Source of the DNA: Ilyobacter_A sp963668015
Lineage (GTDB): Bacteria > Fusobacteriota > Fusobacteriia > Fusobacteriales > Fusobacteriaceae
Assembly (NCBI GenBank): GCA_963668015.2
Contig: CAXXCR010000004.1
Coordinates: forward strand, 1 to 36,288
Direction of reading: 5' to 3'
Length of the DNA: 36,288 nucleotides
Shown here: positions 22,745-29,858 of the stretch, in pieces
How the letters are laid out: each line of letters begins with the position of its first letter
Position numbering within the stretch: the stretch's first letter is position 1
Notes under the pieces: model-generated
Databases searched by the model: none
The model's input: only the letters and a program-made list of their open reading frames with translations
Told to the model about the DNA's origin: nothing
Position numbers and translations under genes: made by a program

Positions 22745-23376
22745 AACATACTCCTATTCTAATTAAAATTATTATTCAAACAATATTTATTGCTCTGCAA
22801 AGAGTAGAGTATCATATTTTTTTTTAGCAATCCACTGTTTTTTTTACATATCATCTTTAAAATTTTTCACTCTTTCTTATTAATACTTTACATAATTTTT
22901 TTAATTTTTCTTTTATTTATGTTTAATTAATATTAGCAATATTAGTCAAAAAAATCTGGAAAATGTATAGTATAATTACTGTACCCGGGGGGTGAATAGT
23001 AATAAATTACAAAGAATGCATTCAAAATTCAATTAACTACATGAAGAAAATTTGAAAAAAGATTTATCATTGCAAGAAGTTGCCGAAAATTGCTATATTT
23101 CATACTTTCATTTCAGTAGAATTTTTCGATCTGTAATAGGTATTTCAGTTTTTGAATACATTAAAAGAAGACGCTTAAGCGAAGCTGCGATTGAGCTTAA
23201 GAATACGAATAAAAATATTCTTGAAATTGCTTTAGGTTATCATTTTGATTCACAAGAAACATTTACTAGAAATTTCAAAACATATCTTGGTATTACACCT
23301 GGAAAGTATAGAAAATTAAACGAAAAAATTCTCTTATATGATAAAAATGATTTTTTTATGGACTTAACTTTAATTA

Positions 23377-24276
23377 ACCTAAGTTGCTACCTTATTAATT
23401 CTGTGATAAACTTTTTGTAAAAATACAACTCCAGGAGTGCATAATATGAAAAATACAATCAATGAAATATTAGAATTCGTTCAATCGATTCTTAAGCTTA
23501 TTGGGCACCAAGAAAGCTCACAAACTAAGATGAAAGATGCCGAAGTCATCACAACTGCTATAATTGCTGGAATATATTTCAATGGTAATTTTCAAAAGAC
23601 TTTAATCTTTTTCGAAGACTACCCTCATTTTGAATACGTTCTTTCTAAAAGCAGATTTTCCAGAAGACTATCAAAACTAGGCTCTACTTTAAGTAAAATC
23701 ATGGATATTATTATGGAATACAACAAGAATAGATCTAAAAACAAAGAATTTATGATAGATTCTTTTCCTATTGCTGTATGTGATAATTTTAGAATCCCAA
23801 GATGTAAAATTTATTTAGACCATGATTTATATAGAGGATACGTTTCTAGTAAAAGAAAATTTTTTTCGGAACTAGACTTCATCTAATGACTAATGAAAAA
23901 GGATTACCCGTCGAATATAAGATACTGCCAGGCTCAATTGCAGATATTACAGCTTTTAGGGAGTTCAATTTTGATTTACCTAAAAGCTCTATTATCTATG
24001 CAGATAAAGCTTACAATGACTATGTTCTTGAGGATATATTGAGAGATGTGGATATTCATCTTTCGCCAATGAGACGTAAAAATTCAAAGCGTTCAAAAAG
24101 TCAAAGCGAAGTTTTCATAGATCATCTCAAAAGAAAATTAATAGAAACTGTAGGCAGCTCAATTAACAGATTAATGCCCAAATCAATTCATAGCGTAACT
24201 TCTAGGTGTTTTGAATTGAAAATTCTAATATTTCTAATGGGTTATACATTTTTAAATCTCAAGTAGCAACTTGGGT
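23377..24276 (+). mobile_element. IS982-family insertion sequence (900 bp)
   Basis: The left end ACCTAAGTTGCTACCT (23377-23392) and the right end AAGTAGCAACTTGGGT (24261-24276) are 16-bp inverted repeats with 14 matches. TAATTA occurs on both sides (23371-23376 and 24277-24282) as a 6-bp target duplication. It carries one transposase gene, which is frameshifted. The boundaries are confirmed because removal restores the AraC-GyrI reading frame. The same ends bound the dispersed element copy B. Confidence 0.9.
23446..24266 (+). pseudogene. IS982-family transposase, one-base frameshift
   Basis: This is a DDE transposase (DUF4372/Transposase_11-like) of the IS982 family. ATG 23446 follows AGGAG; an upstream GTG in frame is less likely. 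The catalytic Asp positions are in FMIDSFPIAVCDN and IIYADKAYNDYVLEDI, and the Glu should lie in the C-terminal helix after SPMRRKNSKRSK. The frame breaks at the T7 run 23860-23866: with eight T's the protein reads RKFFFGTRLHLMTNEKGLPV and continues to the stop at 24266. IS982 elements normally have one ORF without programmed frameshifting, so this is a dead copy, a sequence error, or slippage on the T-run. Confidence 0.85.
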
Positions 24277-24892
24277 TAATTAATAAAAAAGGAGCTGTCG
24301 ATATGGAGGTCAAAACAATAACCAGAAAACCAATGAAATTAATTGGAATAGAAAAAAAGGTCAACTATCATCATACACATGTTGAAAACCCAATAGTTTG
24401 GAAAGAATTCATGAGTAGATATGAAAAGATTAGAAACAAAGTAAATCCTGAAGTTTATTTCGAACTTCTAAGCGAAACTGCAAACAATTTAAGCTTTAAC
24501 ACTTGTTTTTGTACTGAAGTAAGCGACACAAACGATATACCTGATGTATGACAACAAAAGAACTTCCTGAATCAGAGTATCTCGTTTTCACTCATAAAGG
24601 AGCCATTATTTCGGAAAATAGATCTTTTATAAAGGAAACCTATGATTATATTTACGGGAAGTATCTCCCTAATTCAGAATATGAAGTATCTGGAGATTAT
24701 TCATTTGAGTTATTTGATTCAAACAGATTTAAGGGCCCAAGAGATTCTAATTCAGAAATAGACATCTATATCCCTATCAAGTAAGTTATAAACATTTTAA
24801 GATGATAAATAAAACATAAGACTGAAAAAAGGGTTGTAAGTTTTGAAAAAAGCTCATTAACCCTTTCATAATTTGTAATTGTAAATAATTTA

Positions 24893-25211
24893 ACCTAAGC
24901 TACTACCTTTATTTAAAACAAAATATTAAATTTCTTGTAATGCATAAAAACCTATTTTGGTCACGAATAGGCGCAAATTCAAATAAATACTTTGGTCACA
25001 GAGTGGCACAGAAGAAAAGAGTGAGCTTCACAGAGAAATGATTAGAAAGCTTTAGTTTTTAAGTTTTTAAATGATTAGTGAGATTTGTGTAATTAGTGAC
25101 AAAAAGAATTTTTCTGATTTAAAAGCCTTTCTCTGTGAAACTCTGTGGCCAAAAAATAATTTTAGATAAATTCAATAATTTATTGTAATAATTCCAAATA
25201 GAAGCTTGAGT
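24893..25211 (+). repeat. Dispersed intergenic element, copy D
   Basis: This 319-bp copy in + orientation has left end ACCTAAGCTACTACCT and right end ...AAGCTTGAGT. GGTCACGAATAGGCGCAAAT, GGTCACAGAGTGGCACAGA, TTCACAGAGAAA, and CTCTGTGAAACTCTGTGGCC follow in order. No exact 6-bp target duplication is seen, so its flanks may have drifted. It lies only about 600 bases from the IS982-type element. The rest of the 24785-25430 gap holds the promoter at 25315-25343 and nothing else recognised. Confidence 0.82.
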
Positions 25212-25314
25212 TGAGTTAAGTTAATGAAAAAATTGTCTGATGCTGTTTATGTCCTACACCCCAAAATCAAATGTAACAATTAATTTTTAAATTTAAATTT
25301 TTTTAAGAAAAAAC

Positions 25315-25343
25315 TTGATTTATATTTCTAATTCGTGTATATT
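25315..25343 (+). promoter_or_regulatory. Sigma-70-type promoter for the VOC gene
   Basis: TTGATT (25315-25320), a 17-base spacer and TATATT (25338-25343) lie about 90 bases upstream of the VOC start codon. Confidence 0.65.
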
Positions 25344-25430
25344 AACAGAGTAGATAGTTCGGGAACGGATGATCTCTTTTTAGGTTTCTACATTTTTTAC
25401 CCAATGTCATATAGTTAGGAGGTTGAAACA

Positions 25431-25805
25431 ATGTATAGTTTAATTCACACTTGCATAAAAGTATCCGATTTAGAAAAATCATTAAAGTTTTATTCTGATG
25501 CATTAGGCTTAAAACAATTGGAGCGGAAAGATTTCCCACAAAACAAGTACTCTGTAGCATATTTAAGTGACAAATCTGAAAGTATTGAAATAAAACTTTT
25601 TTATGATTATAGCCAAGAAAAAAGTTCTGATTTGATGACTGAATTTACTAATTTAGGTTTCACGGTCCCTGACCTGAAACAATCATACCTTTTCCATAAA
25701 GAAAATGGATACAATCCAAGTTCAATAGATACAAGTGAAGACGAACCCTTTTACTACTGTATCAATGATCCAAACGGTTATAAAATTAAAATTTTAAGGG
25801 ATTGA
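25431..25805 (+). CDS. VOC-superfamily protein (glyoxalase-like, incomplete metal site)
   Basis: This 124-residue protein has the two beta-alpha-beta-beta-beta modules of the vicinal-oxygen-chelate superfamily (IHTCIKVSDLEKSLKFYSDA; then FTNLGFTVPDLKQSYLFHKE and FYYCINDPNGYKIKIL). In glyoxalase I the metal ligands are His, Glu, His, Glu. Here His6 and Glu53 are present, but the second His position reads Asn (TNLGFTV) and the final Glu reads Lys (YKIKIL). It is therefore unlikely to be a working glyoxalase I and could be another VOC enzyme or a binding protein. AGGAGGTTG precedes ATG 25431. It stands upstream of the secreted-peptide pair. Confidence 0.85.
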   Translation: MYSLIHTCIKVSDLEKSLKFYSDALGLKQLERKDFPQNKYSVAYLSDKSESIEIKLFYDYSQEKSSDLMTEFTNLGFTVPDLKQSYLFHKENGYNPSSIDTSEDEPFYYCINDPNGYKIKILRD

Positions 25806-25888
25806 TTTTTTTTGGCTGATTAGTTCACATATCAACAATTCATACGTCAACAGTTGCTGTATAAACAATTTTATAAGGAGGAATATAT

Positions 25889-26041
25889 ATGAAAAAACTT
25901 TTAATTTGCGGGATGCTTTTAACTTCATTTGTTCTTGCAAGTGCAGAAAATAATTCTGATACAAGTGACAACGATAGATTATCTAAGGTAGCACGTTATC
26001 ACCTTTTCGGAGACTACGGTCATAGATCTGATAGTTTCTAA
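25889..26041 (+). CDS. Small secreted peptide, tandem copy 1 (50 aa)
   Basis: This 50-codon ORF behind AAGGAGG (start ATG 25889) has a signal peptide: MKKLLICGMLLTSFVLASA, cleavage likely after residue 19. The mature part of about 31 residues runs from ENNSDTSDNDRLSK to the end GDYGHRSDSF. The predicted mature peptide is acidic at its start and has Arg, His and Tyr near its end. I do not recognise the family. It is duplicated 221 bases downstream and lies just before the efflux operon, which supports real expression. Export to the periplasm or surface is expected. Confidence 0.75.
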   Translation: MKKLLICGMLLTSFVLASAENNSDTSDNDRLSKVARYHLFGDYGHRSDSF

Positions 26042-26109
26042 ATATTATAACTAGGTAACTTTAGTCGCAACATCGATAAATATTATATTAATTTTAAGGA
26101 GGAATATAT

Positions 26110-26262
26110 ATGAAAAAACTTTTAATTTGCGGGATGCTTTTGGCTTCATATGTTCTTGCAAGTGCAGAAAATAATTCTGATACAAGTGACAAGGATAGAT
26201 TATCGAGGGTAGCGTGTTATCACCTTTTCGGAGGCTATGGCCACAGATCTGACAGTTTCTAG
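26110..26262 (+). CDS. Small secreted peptide, tandem copy 2 (50 aa)
   Basis: This is the second copy of the 50-residue secreted peptide, with the same AAGGAGGAATATAT leader before ATG 26110. It differs from copy 1 at six residues (T12A, F14Y, N28K, K33R, R36C, D42G) and keeps the signal peptide and the YHLFG...YGHRSDSF end. It gains a Cys at position 36. The conservation of length, signal peptide and C-terminus against a background of a few substitutions suggests a functional duplicated gene. The TolC-type operon starts 105 bases further on, after an inverted repeat. Confidence 0.75.
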   Translation: MKKLLICGMLLASYVLASAENNSDTSDKDRLSRVACYHLFGGYGHRSDSF

Positions 26263-26267
26263 ACATA

Positions 26268-26331
26268 AGGTTTGGTGTAATTATGTGCGAGCACCTCTAT
26301 CTGAGATCAAGCTTGATATTACACCAAACCT
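26268..26331. repeat. 64-bp inverted-repeat element upstream of the efflux operon
   Basis: AGGTTTGGTGTAAT (26268-26281) and ATTACACCAAACCT (26318-26331) form a perfect 14-bp inverted repeat around a 36-base centre. The centre contains GTGCGAGCAC (26285-26294) and the 12-bp palindrome ATCAAGCTTGAT (26306-26317). It could fold as a large branched hairpin in RNA. No T-run follows, so it is not a simple terminator. A regulatory or recombination site is possible. Confidence 0.65.
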
Positions 26332-26366
26332 ATAATTGATTACACAATAGTCCGCAGGAGGTAATA

Positions 26367-28667
26367 ATGAAAAAGCATTTTCTTTTATTTTTTCTGATGT
26401 TTGGTATATTTACGTTGGCATCTGCCCAAACTATAAATATAGGACTTATCCACGACCAAATCTCTCAGGAAGACAAAAATTATTTAGAAGCAATTCTAAA
26501 ATCAGAATTGAGTAAAAACTTTGAAAATACTGAATTTGAACCGGTAATAAAAAAGGTCGTTGAAAAAAACGATTCAAATCTTAAAGAACTTATTGAAAAA
26601 TATGAAAATGATGCAGACATAGATGCCGTTATATCACTTACCGCTAGTCCGTACAGTCATTTTTCAGGTGGAGATGGATTTAAAAAACTGCTTATCGCAC
26701 CTTTTTGCCATACCTATCCCGACACCGAACGAGTGAAAAACTTAAATGCAATCACAACTGATTATGATCTAGAGGAAGCAGTAATGATCCTAAACAATCT
26801 AAAAGAAATAATGCAACTGGGGATAATATTTTCCGACGAATTCAAAAACACAGCAGAACTCTACAAAGAAAGGCTTATACAGGAAGATTTCTTCAATGGT
26901 AAAGATGTAGCCACAATAAGCCTTGAGCAATCTCCTGAAAAAATCTCTAGTACCATATATAAAAATAACGCTCTTCTTGTATTAGCAAAAAATACAGATC
27001 CTCTGAAAAAAGCCTTGGAAAAGGCATCAAAAAAAGGGATACCTAGTTTCTCATTTTCATTTGAAAAAAACAATGATTCCGGTGTGCTAATGGGATATCC
27101 TGTAGAAGAAGAAAAAGAGAGAAAAATCCGTGTAGCTGCCGTGAACCTTTTGAAATATTATGAGGAGAGGGAGTTTTCAGAGCTCGAAACTAGACTGAAT
27201 TCTACAAATCTAAATATTCTTGTAGACTACAGCGTAGCAGAAAATACAGATGTTTACCCTTGGGACCTTTTGTCAGAAAAAATAAACCTGGTAAATGAAC
27301 CTTCAATGGGTAAGCTTAAACTGAGCGTAATAGAGGCACTTGAGAAGCTATTGGAAAAAAATACCGACCTTAAATCAAAGGACAAAAAAGTTCTTGCCAG
27401 CAAATATGATGTCGATATCGCTAAATCATTTAAAAAACCCGATATCTCCGCATCCCTTGATTATCAAAAAATTGATTCAATAAGAGCTGATTCAGATCCT
27501 ACTACTTCTGAGAATACAGTTAAAGCTGGAATTAATTTAACACAGGTTTTGTATGATGAAACCACCTTTTCCAATATAGATATCCAGAAAAAACTTTACA
27601 ATGCAGCAGAAGAGGAGTTTAGGCAGGAAGAACTGACTCAGATAAAAAACCTTCTGGACTCCTATTTTAACATCTTGAGATCATATTCAAATTTTGAAAT
27701 AGAAAAATATAACAGTACCCTTATAAAAAAATATTTAAACCTTGCAAAAACAAAGTACAGTATAGGAAGCTCTGGACCTGAAGATGTATATCGTTTCGAA
27801 AGTGAGTTTGCGGACTCAACAACAAACCTAGAAGACATAAGAAGCGGTATATTCTCTGGGAATGCAGGACTTAACAGGGTTCTAAATATGCCTATGGACA
27901 ACTATTATTCCCTGAGTGAGGATAAAATTGAAGCTGTTCTCAACTTAGAACTTTTTCAGGAATCTCAAAGCGAGCTAAACAAACCTTGGAAGTTTGAAAG
28001 TTTAAAAAAACACTTCATACAACTGGGGATAGAAAATTATCCCGAACTGAAAAAACTGGATTCACAGATAGAAGCCAGCGAAAGGAAACTCAAATCTGCA
28101 AAAAGAAAAAGATACGTACCTACCATAACAGCAGATGCGAACTACAACAAAGATATAGCCGAGCCTTGGGGTGATGGTTCTGAAGAGTTAGATTCTGAAG
28201 AGCATTGGACTATCGGTGTTGGATTCAACCTACCTCTGTACAAAGGCGGAGAGTTAAAATATACAGAAAAGCAGATAGAGGCTGAACTTGAACAGCTTAA
28301 AATTGACAGAGAAACACTTACATCTGAAATTTCAAAAAATATTTCCAGCCAATATGCAGTGGTATTTACAAATATAAGAAAGATGAAGTTTGCTGAAAAA
28401 TCTGTAAAGGCTTCCAAAAAAAATCTAGATCTGCAGACAGATCTTTATGCAAAGGGTAAAATAACAGTTACAGATATGCTCGATGCAAGAAACAGCTTTA
28501 TAAGGGCTAAGCAAAGAGCTGCATCTGTAAAATATGATCTTTTCATTTCAATTTCTGAACTGGAAAAATTGAGCGGTAAATATTACTTTGAATACAACAG
28601 CAGTGAAAAAGAGCAAATCAAGAAGATGTTTAAAGATTTAATTACTTCGAAGCAGGAGGCTAAATAG
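26367..28667 (+). CDS. TolC-family outer membrane efflux protein with N-terminal substrate-binding-protein domain
   Basis: This 766-residue protein has a signal peptide at residues 1-20 (ending LASA). Residues about 22-295 resemble an ABC-type periplasmic binding protein (PF04392-like): DAVISLTASPYSHFS, NNALLVLAKNTDPLKKALEK, KKGIPSFSFSFEK and a NILVDYSVAENTDVYPWDLL end. Residues about 315-750 are a TolC outer membrane factor with two OEP repeats (VKAGINLTQVLYDETTFSNI and WTIGVGFNLPLYKGGELKYT, each followed by coiled coils). The usual TolC length is about 450, so the extra 300 residues are the fused domain. AGGAGG precedes ATG 26367. Its stop abuts the adaptor start codon, so the three genes form one operon. 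It should form the outer-membrane exit duct. The fused domain may sense or present the substrate. Confidence 0.9.
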   Translation: MKKHFLLFFLMFGIFTLASAQTINIGLIHDQISQEDKNYLEAILKSELSKNFENTEFEPVIKKVVEKNDSNLKELIEKYENDADIDAVISLTASPYSHFSGGDGFKKLLIAPFCHTYPDTERVKNLNAITTDYDLEEAVMILNNLKEIMQLGIIFSDEFKNTAELYKERLIQEDFFNGKDVATISLEQSPEKISSTIYKNNALLVLAKNTDPLKKALEKASKKGIPSFSFSFEKNNDSGVLMGYPVEEEKERKIRVAAVNLLKYYEEREFSELETRLNSTNLNILVDYSVAENTDVYPWDLLSEKINLVNEPSMGKLKLSVIEALEKLLEKNTDLKSKDKKVLASKYDVDIAKSFKKPDISASLDYQKIDSIRADSDPTTSENTVKAGINLTQVLYDETTFSNIDIQKKLYNAAEEEFRQEELTQIKNLLDSYFNILRSYSNFEIEKYNSTLIKKYLNLAKTKYSIGSSGPEDVYRFESEFADSTTNLEDIRSGIFSGNAGLNRVLNMPMDNYYSLSEDKIEAVLNLELFQESQSELNKPWKFESLKKHFIQLGIENYPELKKLDSQIEASERKLKSAKRKRYVPTITADANYNKDIAEPWGDGSEELDSEEHWTIGVGFNLPLYKGGELKYTEKQIEAELEQLKIDRETLTSEISKNISSQYAVVFTNIRKMKFAEKSVKASKKNLDLQTDLYAKGKITVTDMLDARNSFIRAKQRAASVKYDLFISISELEKLSGKYYFEYNSSEKEQIKKMFKDLITSKQEAK

Positions 28668-29858
28668 ATGAAGAAAATTTTAATAGGCGCACTGGCCATA
28701 CTGAGTTTGGCAGGGTGCGGTAATGAAAAAGATAAAGAAGTTGTAGTGAAAAAAAATCCTAGATATGTTAGATACACAGTTGCAGAAAATGGAGTCAAAG
28801 AATACAACAGGGTATTTTCTGGAAATCTTATCTCTGAAACAGAATCTAAAATGAGTTTTAGAGTGGATGGTACAATAGAAAAAAAATATTTTAAGCTGGG
28901 AGATTACGTAAAGGCCGGACAGCTTCTTGCAGAACTTGACAGCAAAAACTATACACTTGAAAAGGAAAATGCAACGGCTCAGTTCAGGAGTACAAAAGCT
29001 GGGCTTGCACAAGCCGAGGCACAGCTTAAAAGTGCAGAAGCTTCATTCATAAATGCAAAAAATGAGTATTCTCGTATTGAGAAGCTTTATTACGACGACA
29101 ATGTGTCGAAAAGTGATTATGATGCAGCCAAGGCAAATAAAGATGTAAGCGAGGCACAGCTTGCTCAGTACGCTGCATACAAGGAATCTGCCGTGGCAAA
29201 CCTTAAGGCAAGCGAAATGCAGCTGGCCCAAAGCGAGTTAAAGCTTTCTTATACCAAGCTTATCACCCCTCGAGATGGTTATATAGTATCTGAAGACAAA
29301 GAGGTAAACGAAACAGTTGCAACGGGGACACCTGTATACACAATAAGCATTGGGAATGAAATGAAGCTGGAAACCTTTATCCCAGAAAACCTTATAGGAC
29401 TTCTGAAAAAAGGAGAGGAAGTTCAGATAGAAGTCAACGCTGTTTCTGGAAAAATTTACAGAGGGGAAATAGTAGAAATAGGTAATTCATCCACAGCTTA
29501 CGGCAACAGTTTTCCTGTTAACATTAGAATTATTGAAAAAGATGATCTTCTTAAACCGGGAATGTCTGCGAAAGTGAGCTTTGACTTTTCTAACGACGAG
29601 AGCAATAAAGGGGAAACAGTTATTCCGCTAAGTGCTTTGGACCAGGATCCATCAGATAAAATGTACGTGTATACAGTAACGGACATAGAAGACGGTGTGG
29701 GTATAGTCAAAAAATCTATTGTTAATATTGGAAAAACATATGCGGATGGAATAGAGGTATTAGACGGGGTTAATCCAGGTGACTATATTGTAACTTCTGG
29801 CGTTACCCAGATAGTGGAAGGGCAGGAAGTTAGTATATCTTCAAAGGAGGAAAATTAG
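28668..29858 (+). CDS. RND efflux periplasmic adaptor lipoprotein (membrane fusion protein)
   Basis: This 396-residue adaptor links the RND pump to the TolC-type duct. The lipobox LSLAGC places the lipidated Cys at residue 17. A lipoyl half-domain (VDGTIEKKYFKLGDYVKAGQ), a long alpha-hairpin coiled coil (residues about 90-185, rich in Ala/Lys/Glu), the second lipoyl half (LSYTKLITPRDGYIVSEDKE) and a beta-barrel domain follow in the standard order. ATG 28668 begins at once after the TolC stop codon, with AGGAGG inside the end of that gene, indicating translational coupling. Confidence 0.95.
   Translation: MKKILIGALAILSLAGCGNEKDKEVVVKKNPRYVRYTVAENGVKEYNRVFSGNLISETESKMSFRVDGTIEKKYFKLGDYVKAGQLLAELDSKNYTLEKENATAQFRSTKAGLAQAEAQLKSAEASFINAKNEYSRIEKLYYDDNVSKSDYDAAKANKDVSEAQLAQYAAYKESAVANLKASEMQLAQSELKLSYTKLITPRDGYIVSEDKEVNETVATGTPVYTISIGNEMKLETFIPENLIGLLKKGEEVQIEVNAVSGKIYRGEIVEIGNSSTAYGNSFPVNIRIIEKDDLLKPGMSAKVSFDFSNDESNKGETVIPLSALDQDPSDKMYVYTVTDIEDGVGIVKKSIVNIGKTYADGIEVLDGVNPGDYIVTSGVTQIVEGQEVSISSKEEN

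Larger units (their letters stand above)
23002..24784 (+). pseudogene. AraC-GyrI family regulator, disrupted by IS982-type element and two indels
   Basis: This was one gene of about 290 codons. Its parts are an N-terminal AraC helix-turn-helix pair (NYKECIQNSINY, LSLQEVAENCYISYFHFSRI, EIALGYHFDSQETFTRNFKT, ending about 23330) and a GyrI-like ligand domain from about 24303 (KTITRKPMKLIGIEKKV). Lesions seen: a missing base at about 23043 (INYM[E]ENLKKD expected), the 900-bp element at 23377-24276, and a missing G at about 24547, where adding it gives IPDGMTTKELPESEY. Deleting the element and one TAATTA copy joins DLTLINKKGAVDMEVKT in frame, which is strong support for a single original gene. 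The codon at the family's start position is ATA (23002), preceded by GGGGGG. Intact relatives (Rob/SoxS-GyrI types) sense toxic compounds. This copy is non-functional unless the indels are sequence errors. Confidence 0.85.

Noticed and set aside
23860..23886. Programmed -1 frameshift in the transposase
   Set aside because: The T7 run does not make a proper X XXY YYZ heptamer in the zero frame, and IS982 elements usually have a single ORF. A one-base loss is simpler, although slippage cannot be excluded.
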